Shown here in pieces: positions 18,253-26,608 of a stretch of 64,000 bases of DNA. Positions within the stretch are counted from its first letter, which is position 1, and the number at the start of each line of letters is the position of its first letter. This DNA is from Flavitalea plasmicola. Its GTDB lineage: Bacteria > Bacteroidota > Bacteroidia > Chitinophagales > Chitinophagaceae. Where the stretch lies: the NCBI RefSeq assembly GCF_030546645.1, contig NZ_JAUOTO010000003.1:898956-962955 (forward strand). The letters are read 5' to 3'. The notes under the pieces are model-generated. The model did no database searches and was not told the DNA's origin. It was given only the letters and a program-made list of their open reading frames with translations. The translations under genes and the position numbers were made by a program.

Positions 18253-19779
18253 ATGGAAATATTTTCAGCCGATCAAATACGCGCCTGGGATCAATTTACC
18301 ATAGAAAATGAACCAATCACCTCCATCGACCTGATGGAACGGGCTGCCGGCAGCTGTTTTTCCTGGCTGGAGCAGCATGGCTATCTCGACCGCAGCTTCT
18401 CCATCTACTGCGGCAAAGGGAATAATGGGGGCGACGGACTGGCGCTGGCGCGCATGCTGGCCGAACAGGACTGCCCTGTCATCGTTCACATCCTTGAATT
18501 CGGACATAAAGGCACCGATGATTTTCAGGCCAACCTGGCGAGACTCCACGTGACGCCGGTGGAAATACGGTTTATCCAGGGGGCGGACCACCTGCAACCC
18601 GTGCCCGAACGTGATGTATTGATAGACGCCCTGCTGGGCACAGGGCTAAGTCGCAAGCTGGAAGGGGTGACGGAGCTGGTAGTACAGCATATGAATCAGT
18701 CGGGGAACGAGATCATTGCGATCGATATACCCAGCGGCCTGTTTGTGGACAAGTCTTCCAAAGGCAATATGGTGATCCGGGCCGCTCACACCCTTAGTTT
18801 CCAATGCTGCAAGCTGGCGTTCCTGGTGCCCGAGAACGAAGCGGTCATCGGCAATGTCCATATTCTGGACATCGGCCTGCATAAAGGCTACCTGAAGAAC
18901 ATCGCCGGTGAGCAGGAACTGGTGGACAGCAAAATGATAAGGGCGATATTCCGGCCCAGGAAGAGCTTTGCCCATAAAGGCAATTTCGGTCATGCTTTGC
19001 TGGTAGCCGGCAGCTACGGGAAGATAGGAGCTGCCCTATTGGCCAGCCGCTCCTGTCTCCGCAGTGGTGCGGGGCTGCTCACCTGCCATACCCCTGCCTG
19101 CGGCTACGAAATACTGCAGACCTCATTGCCGGAGGCGATGATCCTGACGGACCCTGACGAAAAGATCAATACCACCTTTACCGGGGAGCTTTCCTCCTAC
19201 TCTGTCATCGGCATTGGACCTGGCATTGGGACCGCTCCCCGCACCAAGGCCCTGCTGGAAACTATCCTGCGCAGCTATAAAAAACCCATTGTACTGGATG
19301 CGGACGGACTGAATATCATCGGCTCCAACCCCTCCCTTTTCTTCCTTCTGCCCCCCTACTCCATCCTTACGCCTCATCCAAAGGAGTTCGAGCGGATGTT
19401 CGGCAAATCAGAAGACGATTTTGCCCGTCTGCGGCTGGCATTGGAAAAAGCACGGGACCATCAATGCGTCATCGTGCTGAAAGGGCACTTCACCTTTATC
19501 GCTATGCCCGGCGGTAAGGGATATTTCAATTCTACGGGCAATCCGGGCATGGCCAAAGGCGGCAGCGGCGATGCATTGACCGGCATCCTGACTGCCCTGG
19601 TGTCCCAGGGCTATTCCTCCGGAGAAGCAGCCCTGCTGGGCGTCTATCTCCATGGCCTTGCCGGTGACCTGGCTGCAGCCGCCCTTTCCCAGGAAAGTAT
19701 GCTGGCGTCGGACCTCATCGATCACCTGGGAAAAGCATTCCTGCAGCTGGAGGATGAGGAGATGAATTCTATTTTGTAG
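18253..19779 (+). CDS. nnr: Bifunctional NAD(P)HX epimerase/dehydratase
   Basis: A 508-residue repair enzyme for damaged NAD(P)H hydrates. The N-terminal YjeF_N epimerase domain carries CGKGNNGGDG (53-62). The C-terminal ADP-dependent dehydratase domain, a ribokinase-like fold, starts around residue 230 with AHKGNFGHALLVAGS and has the GSGD motif at 437-440 with the expected catalytic D440, plus ILTPHPKEFERM. Length fits the fused bacterial form. The gene stands alone, upstream of tRNA-Pro. Confidence 0.96.
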   Translation: MEIFSADQIRAWDQFTIENEPITSIDLMERAAGSCFSWLEQHGYLDRSFSIYCGKGNNGGDGLALARMLAEQDCPVIVHILEFGHKGTDDFQANLARLHVTPVEIRFIQGADHLQPVPERDVLIDALLGTGLSRKLEGVTELVVQHMNQSGNEIIAIDIPSGLFVDKSSKGNMVIRAAHTLSFQCCKLAFLVPENEAVIGNVHILDIGLHKGYLKNIAGEQELVDSKMIRAIFRPRKSFAHKGNFGHALLVAGSYGKIGAALLASRSCLRSGAGLLTCHTPACGYEILQTSLPEAMILTDPDEKINTTFTGELSSYSVIGIGPGIGTAPRTKALLETILRSYKKPIVLDADGLNIIGSNPSLFFLLPPYSILTPHPKEFERMFGKSEDDFARLRLALEKARDHQCVIVLKGHFTFIAMPGGKGYFNSTGNPGMAKGGSGDALTGILTALVSQGYSSGEAALLGVYLHGLAGDLAAAALSQESMLASDLIDHLGKAFLQLEDEEMNSIL

Positions 19780-19895
19780 GATGCCTGAAGGGTGCTATTT
19801 TTGCAGCCCGCAGAGGGTCGATATTTCTTTCATGGAATCAGCGATCATCAGCGGATCAGGTGACCCGGCCATTGGGCCTTTGTTTTACCGGTTTT

Positions 19896-19969
19896 CGGGA
19901 AGTAGCGCAGCCCGGTAGCGCATTACGTTCGGGACGTAGGGGTCGCAGGTTCGAATCCTGTCTTCCCGA
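19896..19969 (+). tRNA. tRNA-Pro (anticodon CGG)
   Basis: A full cloverleaf can be drawn. The acceptor CGGGAAG pairs with CTTCCCG, the D stem is GCGC/GCGC, the anticodon stem TTACG/CGTAG holds loop TTCGGGA with anticodon CGG, and the T stem GCAGG/CCTGT holds loop TTCGAAT. C1-G72 fits proline tRNA. CCA is not encoded. The 3' end recurs in repeats downstream. Confidence 0.96.
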
Positions 19970-19970
19970 C

Positions 19971-20089
19971 AAACGAGACACAGCCCCCGCTTTTACGGGG
20001 GCTGTGTCATTCCGGAGCGGAACCGTCGAGCTCGCTCGAACGGTGCAGCGCAAGATGACAAAAGCCCGGAACGGGCTTGTATCTCGTTT
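19971..20089. repeat. Structured repeat E, copy 1
   Basis: A 119-base element bounded by the inverted pair AAACGAGA/TCTCGTTT. Inside lie a perfect 13-base-pair hairpin (19977-20008, loop of six), a second arm with GTCAT/ATGAC outside and CCGTCGAGC/GCTCGAACGG inside, and a third hairpin AAGCCCG-GAA-CGGGCTT. It directly follows tRNA-Pro. The first hairpin lacks a T run, so it is a poor intrinsic terminator. A second copy lies at 20861-20977. Confidence 0.85.
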
Positions 20090-20090
20090 A

Positions 20091-20150
20091 GGCCTCCCCT
20101 ATCGGGATCACCGAGCACGAAGTGCGAAGGTAATCCTGTCTTTCCGACAA
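20091..20150. repeat. tRNA-tail repeat T, copy A
   Basis: It begins with CCTCCCCTATCGGGATCACC and ends with AATCCTGTCTTTCCGACAA, the end matching the 3' terminus of tRNA-Pro and its flank with one mismatch. GGAT/ATCC forms an outer stem and GCAC-GAA-GTGC an inner stem. It abuts repeat E copy 1. Confidence 0.8.
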
Positions 20151-20207
20151 ACAGAATGGCAAGCCCTCGCGTAGAGGAGGTTTAATATTGGGCCAAGCCG
20201 CAGCGAG

Positions 20208-20651
20208 CTATTGGAATAGCTCATCAATGTGCTGATCATAATCGAACTTGGTAATGGCCCATCCGCCTCCATTATTATATAAAATGAAAACGAATCTTAT
20301 GTACCATCGTTTGAATTTTGCCAGATAAGTCAGCTTGATAAGAGAATCTTTGACATCCTTCTCCGAAACTATTTCATAGGATAACATTTCGCCATTCTCT
20401 TTTGTAAAAGCCGACATCTGCTGGCTGACGGTAGCGACTAATGTATCAATTTTGAATGGTTCTATATACGAGTATGGCTTGAGTCCCTGTAAAGCCTCTG
20501 TGTATTTCTTATTCCGGAAGACGGCCATAAACTTGTTGCAAACGGCCATCATTTCGGGTTTGGTTACCAAATGGTTTTCCTGGCCAAATTCGAATTTGCA
20601 GCTGACTAAGAGTATTAATAGAAAGGTGAACCGTATGATGTTCCTTATCAT
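20208..20651 (-). CDS. Putative lipoprotein of unknown function
   Basis: A 147-residue protein with a lipoprotein signal ending in LILLVSC. The mature part has a helical start (MMAVCNKFMAVFRNKKYTEAL) followed by a beta-rich half, loosely like NTF2-fold or DUF3887 proteins that often accompany Bacteroidota surface proteins. No catalytic motif is seen. Base use is AT-richer than the genes before the tRNA, as for its neighbours in this accessory stretch. Confidence 0.7.
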   Translation of the reverse strand: MIRNIIRFTFLLILLVSCKFEFGQENHLVTKPEMMAVCNKFMAVFRNKKYTEALQGLKPYSYIEPFKIDTLVATVSQQMSAFTKENGEMLSYEIVSEKDVKDSLIKLTYLAKFKRWYIRFVFILYNNGGGWAITKFDYDQHIDELFQ

Positions 20652-20860
20652 GAGCTTGTTTTTTCTTTATTAGTAGGTGATATCCCGTGTATCGAAAAAA
20701 TGAGCGTGGATGTCATCGTATATAAAATTATAGTCATGTATTTGCTCATTTGCCTTAGAAATTCAATATAGAGATTTAAGCTGAATATTAAATCGGTAGT
20801 GCAACCAAACGCCGTAAATCTATTAGAAATAAGCTCGAAATTGTACAGGCAGGGCGACAC
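20652..20860. other. Gene-free AT-rich stretch
   Basis: I see no plausible gene, RNA or clear signal here. It separates the start of the lipoprotein gene from repeat E copy 2. I looked for the missing C-terminal coding end of the truncated regulator (20976-21644) in this stretch on the minus strand and did not find it. Confidence 0.5.
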
Positions 20861-20977
20861 AACGAGAGACAACCTCCGCTTTGCAGGGGCCTTGTCATTT
20901 CGGAGCGGAGCCGTCGAATGTATTCGAACGGAAGAGCGCAGGGTGACAAAAGCCCGGAACGGGCTTTGTATCTCGTT
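20861..20977. repeat. Structured repeat E, copy 2
   Basis: A 117-base copy bounded by AACGAGA/TCTCGTT. The third hairpin (AAGCCCG-GAA-CGGGCTT) is identical to copy 1. The inner part of the second arm reads CCGTCGAAT/ATTCGAACGG instead of CCGTCGAGC/GCTCGAACGG, a paired change that keeps the stem. The first arm is imperfect. Its right end supplies the stop codon of the truncated regulator gene. Confidence 0.85.
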
Positions 20978-21644
20978 ATGGCCAGGTTTTGTTAGGGAAA
21001 GATGCGAAAATACGCAACACACGAGTTTCAGTTTCGGTGAGATCTATGGGCTTTCCATTTATCATGGGCTTACGATTCTTTGCATCGAACAACATCGAGC
21101 CCAAAGCGACTATACCAGTATTCTGACTATCAGGTAAGACCCGACGCGGCTTAACAAATCTCAAAAAAATAAAACCAACAAATGCTAAAAAGGGCAAACC
21201 GCCTATCAGAAATTCATTCTTTACTGTATTTATTCTCGTCGGTTTAAATTTTATTTTGATCATGTAACGTGTTCTGGATTGCTTTCTTCCTATACAAGCT
21301 ACAATATCATCTTTTTTATTTTTGGATATAGCATACCCATAGGCTACACCAGACTTATCGCTATTCAGAACTGTGACCACATAATCATCTGCAAGCGGGT
21401 CCTTGGCCAACAGACGTTGGGTTGTATTTACCAGTGAATCCGATTGAAAAGTAAGCTCATTCTCAAAACTGATCTGGTATTCATTTTCAGCAATCTTTTT
21501 TACCGGAAGCACTCTTGATGCACTGTCGCCCGACTGTAAAAGTAGTCCATGTCCGATTCTGCGGAGTAATATTTCCCTTCTTGAGATAGCAAAGTCGTCG
21601 CTATCAGTCATACTGAAAGCTACGCAAATTGCAGAAATAAACAA
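20976..21644 (-). pseudogene. Membrane-anchored winged-helix regulator, truncated by repeat E
   Basis: The protein has a hydrophobic N-terminus, a ~120-residue extracytoplasmic part (FAISRREILLRRIGHGLLLQ), a transmembrane segment at about residues 146-164 (LPFLAFVGFIFLRF) and then the first part of a cytoplasmic winged-helix domain of OmpR type (GSMLFDAKNRKPMINGK, LTETETRVLRIF). The reading ends at FPNKTWP exactly where repeat E copy 2 begins, so the recognition helix and wing are missing. At the other end no ATG is found: the frame opens at a TTG and closes upstream at a TAG (21669-21671). Relatives in Chitinophagaceae usually continue about 60 residues further. It is probably non-functional as a DNA-binding protein. 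Confidence 0.75.
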
Positions 21645-21810
21645 AGCAATATCTATCCAAAGAAGTACCTACCTTTCCCGGAGAGTAGATTTCGGCTATC
21701 GCGCATAGTGTCAATTTAATATTTACAAAGTTTACGTTTTTATTTACAATCCAAATTCCCCGCACTGAAATATATCAAAGTAACTTCGTTGAATCAAAAT
21801 TTGATAAGAA

Positions 21811-22665
21811 ATGAAAAATAAAAATATCTATGAACCAGAGGTTCCGAAAACGCTGGCAAAAAATCCAGTACTGAAATACATTTTAGTAGCAATTCTGCTC
21901 ATAGCGGCTGTAGGTAACTGGTGCTGGAAAAGCAACCCGAAGATATCAGAAAACGCAACCGCGGTTAATTCTGATCCTGTTATGACGACCGGTGCAACTG
22001 GAAATACCAACGAGCCGGATATGGTAACGGTGCAGGGCGGCAGGTTTGCTATGGGTGGCAATGAGAATAATAATGAAAAGCCAATACATAATGTTACCCT
22101 AAGCAGTTTTAAAATAGCTAAGTATGAAACTACGCTAGCACAATGGCAAAAGGTTATGGGCAGCAATCCTTCCGGTCGTAAAGATTGTATGGATTGCCCG
22201 GTAACAGCTGTAGGCTGGGATGATATACAGACATTTATACAAAAGTTGAATACCCTATCCGGTAAGAACTATCACCTCCCTACAGAAGCAGAATGGGAGT
22301 ATGCTGCAAGAGGCGGTACAAAGAGCAAGAAATTTGAATATGCAGGTAGTAATGATGTCAATGCGGTAGCTTGGACTTCTGCCAACAGCGGATCAAATAC
22401 TCATCCTGTTGGACAAAAAGAGGCCAATGAATTGGGATTATATGATATGTCGGGCAATGTATTTGAATGGTGCAACGATTGGTATGATGAAAACTATTAT
22501 GATAAAAGTCCGGAAAATAATCCGAAGGGCCCTGCAACAGGGCCGCATCGTGTTTTCCGCGGTGGTAACCGGGCCAGCGAACCCGCTAAAAGCCGCGTAG
22601 CCTATCGCAACCCCTTCCAGTTAGGCTACGGCACAATGGGGTTCCGGCTCGCTTCTTCACTTTAG
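21811..22665 (+). CDS. SUMF1/FGE-domain protein, membrane anchored
   Basis: A 284-residue protein with one N-terminal membrane segment (about 21-40) and an extracytoplasmic sulfatase-modifying-factor fold. Family pieces are MVTVQGGRFAMGGNENN, KYETTLAQWQKVMG, YHLPTEAEWEYAARGG, LGLYDMSGNVFEWCNDWY, FRGGNRASEPAKSRVAYRN and GTMGFRLA. The pair of active-site cysteines of true formylglycine-generating enzymes is absent from the AKSRVAYRNPF region, so sulfatase activation is unlikely. GldK-type proteins in Bacteroidota share this cysteine-free fold and act as structural parts. Its role here is unknown. Confidence 0.85.
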   Translation: MKNKNIYEPEVPKTLAKNPVLKYILVAILLIAAVGNWCWKSNPKISENATAVNSDPVMTTGATGNTNEPDMVTVQGGRFAMGGNENNNEKPIHNVTLSSFKIAKYETTLAQWQKVMGSNPSGRKDCMDCPVTAVGWDDIQTFIQKLNTLSGKNYHLPTEAEWEYAARGGTKSKKFEYAGSNDVNAVAWTSANSGSNTHPVGQKEANELGLYDMSGNVFEWCNDWYDENYYDKSPENNPKGPATGPHRVFRGGNRASEPAKSRVAYRNPFQLGYGTMGFRLASSL

Positions 22666-22770
22666 TATACCGAATAGTTCTTCTATTAATCGTGTCTTTT
22701 TCATCTTGCTAAATTTAAAATTGATGATTTATGCTAATTTTAAACTGTCTGGATTTTAGGGACACTTACA

Positions 22771-22833
22771 CCTCCCCTATTAGGATCACCGAGGACGGCG
22801 AAGCCGCCCGCAGGTTATCCTGTCTTCCCGACA
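22771..22833. repeat. tRNA-tail repeat T, copy B
   Basis: It begins CCTCCCCTATTAGGATCACC and ends GTTATCCTGTCTTCCCGACAA. The last part equals the tRNA-Pro T-stem 3' strand, acceptor 3' strand and flank; GCAGG-TTAT-CCTGT keeps the T stem with a shortened loop. The inner stem is CGGC-GAA-GCCG. It lies between the SUMF1-like gene and the next minus-strand gene. Confidence 0.8.
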
Positions 22834-22891
22834 ATTCTTTCAATTCGGGACGCAGTGACTGCTATCCGGGCCGCCAGGGGCTGTTTGACAC

Positions 22892-24307
22892 TTATTTTAT
22901 TTTTTTTGCTTCTTTTATTAATCCACTGAATATGAAGTATGTTTTCATAAGATTACCATTTTTATCGGTTTTGAATTCTATTTGCCAGTCATATTCTTTG
23001 TTAGCAGAGAAAAATTTAGTGGGAGACTCCGGCAGTAATTTCAAATCAGGTTCTCCGGGTATTGTTGTCCATAGCGTTCCATCTTTTTTATATACACTGG
23101 CTACACGAGACAATTTATATTTTCCCGCATATTTATCGAGCAGGGAAGGGTCAATTGAAATCTCCTTATGAACATAAGGTAGAACTACTTCCTTGTCAAA
23201 TAAAATATACGCTAAGGCACCCGCAATGTTTGAAGAGCTTTTAGCTTTATTAGCCAGGACAATAATTGTCAAATCTTGCAGGGGATAGTTGATTACTGTA
23301 GTGATATATCCTAAAGTTATCATATTGCCATCGTCGCGTTGCTGGATATAATTGCCTAGTTCATTTTCGCCGGTAAGTACGCCGTAACCAAAAAATATTT
23401 TGCTGATTGAATCCTTTAAAACGTAAGGGCTAAACATTTCCTTTTGTGTTGAAGAAGAAAGCAGCCTGGTACTTTTCAGGGCCCTGTTAAGTAAAAATAA
23501 ATCGTAAGCAGTGCTGCTAACACCGATACTGCCCATCACAGCATTGGTAGCGTAGCCAAATTCCGGGCTAAAAGCATGAAAACTGTCTGGTGGAAAAAAT
23601 TGTTGTTTTGATTCATCGAAAAAGACACTTTCAGTATGATTGAAATGTAGTTTCTTATTTATCTCCATTTCTGCAAACACGTCAGTATTTTTTAGATCCA
23701 ACGGCGAGAAGATATTTTGCTGCAAAAACTTTTTGTAGGAAAGACCTGATAATTGCTCAATAATAGATACTAGCAAAGGATATTCAGAATAGTAGTGATA
23801 TTCGTCATATTTTGTTCCGGGCTTCCACGCCAGCGGCACATTCGCATCGGCAAGGCTCTTTACCACATCACTATTGCCGGCAAGTTTTTCTGTTCCCCAT
23901 TTATTTTTCATTCCCTCATCGTAATAATCAGGCAGGCCTGATGTATGGGTAAGTAAATCTTTTATGGTGACCGTATTGTAAGGCAGTTGTGGCAGATATT
24001 TTGTTATGGTATCGGTAAGCTTTAGTTTGCCTTTATCTTTTAGCAATAAAATCGCCGCAGCAGTAAATTCCTCGGTAATATTTCCTAATTCAAACATTGA
24101 GTTATCGTCTAAAGGTTTGGTATTTGCGTAATCGATAGTTCCAAATACTTCCTTGTAAATGATGCTGTCATGTTTTGCAACCAAAATAGACCCGCTGAAT
24201 TGGTTGACAGCAGCGGCTGCATGCATATATTGGTTAACTAACGCCGGGTAATTTTTTTGTGCCAGCAAAGCCAAAGGGAACATAACAACCAGAAATGCCG
24301 TCTTCAT
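22892..24307 (-). CDS. Beta-lactamase-fold protein with lost catalytic residues
   Basis: About 471 residues from the ATG at 24307, chosen because it gives a signal peptide (MKTAFLVVMFPLALLAQ); a reading to 24385 would hide it. The overall pattern is that of class C serine hydrolases (HDSIIYKEVFGTIDYAN, TIKDLLTHTSGLPDYYD, IIEQLSGLSYKKFL). At the site of the SxxK nucleophile the protein reads GNITEEFTA, giving N76 and E79 where Ser and Lys are expected. The YxN motif reads YSEY and no HGG or KTG motif is seen. The frame is intact for the whole length, so it is likely a folded pseudoenzyme, perhaps a binding protein, rather than a decayed gene. Confidence 0.82.
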   Translation of the reverse strand: MKTAFLVVMFPLALLAQKNYPALVNQYMHAAAAVNQFSGSILVAKHDSIIYKEVFGTIDYANTKPLDDNSMFELGNITEEFTAAAILLLKDKGKLKLTDTITKYLPQLPYNTVTIKDLLTHTSGLPDYYDEGMKNKWGTEKLAGNSDVVKSLADANVPLAWKPGTKYDEYHYYSEYPLLVSIIEQLSGLSYKKFLQQNIFSPLDLKNTDVFAEMEINKKLHFNHTESVFFDESKQQFFPPDSFHAFSPEFGYATNAVMGSIGVSSTAYDLFLLNRALKSTRLLSSSTQKEMFSPYVLKDSISKIFFGYGVLTGENELGNYIQQRDDGNMITLGYITTVINYPLQDLTIIVLANKAKSSSNIAGALAYILFDKEVVLPYVHKEISIDPSLLDKYAGKYKLSRVASVYKKDGTLWTTIPGEPDLKLLPESPTKFFSANKEYDWQIEFKTDKNGNLMKTYFIFSGLIKEAKKIK

Positions 24308-24516
24308 GCCCTTGTTTTTATATTGGGGAACGATTTTTTTATAACACATGGTTGGCCTATTTATTTTATATGGTTTATGTAACATTCATTTCCGTGCCTT
24401 TTATTTGTTTTCAAAAATCCCATTGGTAATGATCACATGTTGGGCTGTTGGTCAAAAGCCTGCCCGGTATATAACCTGTTATTTTTATTTGCGCGAATGA
24501 CATAGGTAAAAATGGC

Positions 24517-25311
24517 TCACGCTTCTTTCTCAGCCACCAAAAACAATTGCATACCGCCCAAACGGTATTCCGTTTTACCTGTTGAACCATATAAGTCAAT
24601 TGTTTTAAGGCCAAATCTTTGCAATAAACGGATGATCTCTGCAACGGTATGTATATAGTGTTTAAAACGTTTTGTTTCCTTTCGGTTGTTTTTTGTATAA
24701 GTAAGTGTAGTGAGTAAACAACTGCTCCACTCATCATAGTCATTTTGAATGTCCATGGTTAAATCACCGAGCACATAGGTTTTTTCATCGACGAATTTTG
24801 TAAGAAAGGTTTCTGCGGCAAGGCCGGTGTTGATAACCCATTTTGCACCGGGTTTTAAAACGCCGGATATTTTCCTGACAAACAATTCCATCTGTTCATA
24901 AGGGAAATAACCAAAACTGTTACCCAGGCAAAATGCACCATCAAAAGAGCCGGTGAGCGAATGGGTCAATATGTTTCCATGTATTACCCTGATAGACAGT
25001 TTCTGGTCTTCCAGTTTTTGTTGAAGTGAGCGGATGAATGTTTCAGAGATATCAAATGCCGTCATTTGAAAGCCCTGTTTAGCCAATTCTACAGAATGCC
25101 TCCCGTTACCACACGGAAGATCTAAGAGGTGACCGACTGCAGGCAGGCCAAAAATCTCCAGCAGGAAATTGACCTCTGGTAAAGTCATGTCTATCGTCGC
25201 GGCTTTTTCCCACATTTCACAATTAATTCCTTCAAAAAAGTTTTCGTACCAATTGTCAGCAATGTTATCTTTAGCAGAAATAGTTTGCTTCAAATCAGTT
25301 ACTTCGTGCAT
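24517..25311 (-). CDS. Class I SAM-dependent methyltransferase
   Basis: A 264-residue cytoplasmic methyltransferase. Motif I is HLLDLPCGNGRHSVELA, motif II is MTAFDISETFI, and the GAFCLGNSFGYFPYEQM segment matches motif IV of the Methyltransf_25 type. An N-terminal WYENFFEGINCEMWEKA piece is typical of a small-molecule methyltransferase subgroup. The substrate cannot be told. The gene lies in the accessory stretch between a pseudoenzyme and an AraC regulator, all on the minus strand with gaps of 100-200 bases. Confidence 0.9.
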   Translation of the reverse strand: MHEVTDLKQTISAKDNIADNWYENFFEGINCEMWEKAATIDMTLPEVNFLLEIFGLPAVGHLLDLPCGNGRHSVELAKQGFQMTAFDISETFIRSLQQKLEDQKLSIRVIHGNILTHSLTGSFDGAFCLGNSFGYFPYEQMELFVRKISGVLKPGAKWVINTGLAAETFLTKFVDEKTYVLGDLTMDIQNDYDEWSSCLLTTLTYTKNNRKETKRFKHYIHTVAEIIRLLQRFGLKTIDLYGSTGKTEYRLGGMQLFLVAEKEA

Positions 25312-25403
25312 AAGTAATCTTTTTATGCGTTGAAATTAACCAGTATGCTGGGGCTGGAATAGTATAAACCAGACAATTTAAAAGAAACATTTAACAGCGT
25401 AAT

Positions 25404-26354
25404 TTAGAAATCAGTACGCCGCACAATTACAAATTCTTCATTTACAGAGTCAGTGCTTATTTCATTAAAAGTTGCACCACTGCTGCCATTAACAGCTGAA
25501 GATGAATGGGTTAATTCTTCAGCGCTGGCAAAAAGTTTTTTTGGGTTTAGACCTGCAAACTGTTTAAAATCCCGGATCATGTGCATTTGATCGTAGTAAC
25601 CACACTCATGTGCTATGGAAGTCCAACTACTGGTAGGTTTTTTTATTTTTGTATTCACCGCATTGTTAAAGCGTAGCAACCGGCAATAAAATTTGGGGGA
25701 TATACCCACCTGCTCTATAAACCTTCTTCCAAAATTACGGACACTCATATTAGCTTTACATGCATAGACTTCAACACTGTACAAGGTGGAACTGGTAAAT
25801 AATTCGTTCGCAACAAAAGTAATCCCGTCATGCAGTTGTGCTGTTTTTTTTTGCCCGGTCAAAAAATGTAAAAGAAAGTGATCTGCAAATTGGGCCATAA
25901 GCAGCACTTCTTCTGCATGCCGCAATTTTTCATTCAATTCTTTGGCGCCACTTCCAAAAACTTCATCCATGTAGTAGAGCTTATTTACAAATTCGCTGGC
26001 CGGCAGGCTGAACAACTTGTTGAAACCATTTGCTTTGAACTGGATAATGAAAGTATGGTACACACCGTTGAAATTAACAGTGCCATTGCAACCGGTTTGC
26101 AACCCTACAATACAACCCCGGTCGTACCGGAGTGGCGATGGTGTTTTTATGTTTACATAGTGAAAGGGTTGATCGGCCATATAAAATACAAGACTGGTTT
26201 CATTGCTTGCAGGCCAGGTGCTGTTGAGTACAATCCTTTCACCATGAGAGGTACTCAATACATAATTATCAACAAAGGGTTGCAGTATCAGGTGAGGCGG
26301 TATAATATAATTGGTGATCACTCGTTGATCAAATTTAAGGATAACCTGGATCAT
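25404..26354 (-). CDS. AraC-family transcriptional regulator
   Basis: About 316 residues from the ATG at 26354 (a longer start at 26384 is possible). The N-terminal ~150 residues match the small sensor domain seen in many Bacteroidota AraC proteins (PPHLILQPFVDNYV, GLQTGCNGTVNFNG). The C-terminal double helix-turn-helix includes MSVRNFGRRFIEQVGISPKFY and SIAHECGYYDQMHMIRDFKQFAGLNPKKL. The ligand is unknown. Targets may include the neighbouring methyltransferase or the dead hydrolase gene. A second AraC gene follows after repeat T copy C. Confidence 0.9.
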   Translation of the reverse strand: MIQVILKFDQRVITNYIIPPHLILQPFVDNYVLSTSHGERIVLNSTWPASNETSLVFYMADQPFHYVNIKTPSPLRYDRGCIVGLQTGCNGTVNFNGVYHTFIIQFKANGFNKLFSLPASEFVNKLYYMDEVFGSGAKELNEKLRHAEEVLLMAQFADHFLLHFLTGQKKTAQLHDGITFVANELFTSSTLYSVEVYACKANMSVRNFGRRFIEQVGISPKFYCRLLRFNNAVNTKIKKPTSSWTSIAHECGYYDQMHMIRDFKQFAGLNPKKLFASAEELTHSSSAVNGSSGATFNEISTDSVNEEFVIVRRTDF

Positions 26355-26489
26355 TGTGCTCGCAGCTCCGACTATATTTGGCATTTTTGTGCTATTTGCT
26401 TAAACCTTCTGTTCTCTTTCCCCAACGATTTACTGTATATCAATCCTCGAAATCGGCATTGAACACGCATACTTCGTCAATGGTTTACG

Positions 26490-26555
26490 CCTCACCTATT
26501 AGGATCACCGAGGACTGCGTCCAGCCGCCCGGAGGTAATCCAGTCTTCCCAGCCA
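26490..26555. repeat. tRNA-tail repeat T, copy C
   Basis: It begins CCTCACCTATTAGGATCACC and ends TAATCCAGTCTTCCCAGCC, a more diverged copy of the family. AGGAT and ATCC still bracket it, and the inner segment GGACTGCGTCCAGCC can still pair. It lies between two AraC genes. Confidence 0.7.
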
Positions 26556-26608
26556 AAAGGATAACATCTGTAAACGAAGGCATCAAAATTGTTTTGTCTT
26601 GGAACTGT

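Noticed and set aside
19977..20008. Intrinsic terminator after tRNA-Pro
   Set aside because: The 13-base-pair stem is perfect, but no T run follows and the hairpin is part of repeat E, so it is described as a repeat.
19860..20174. Plus-strand reading across tRNA-Pro and the repeats
   Set aside because: It spans a tRNA and the structured repeat, so it is not a gene. The same applies to readings at 19856-20053, 20648-21022 and 20799-21137.
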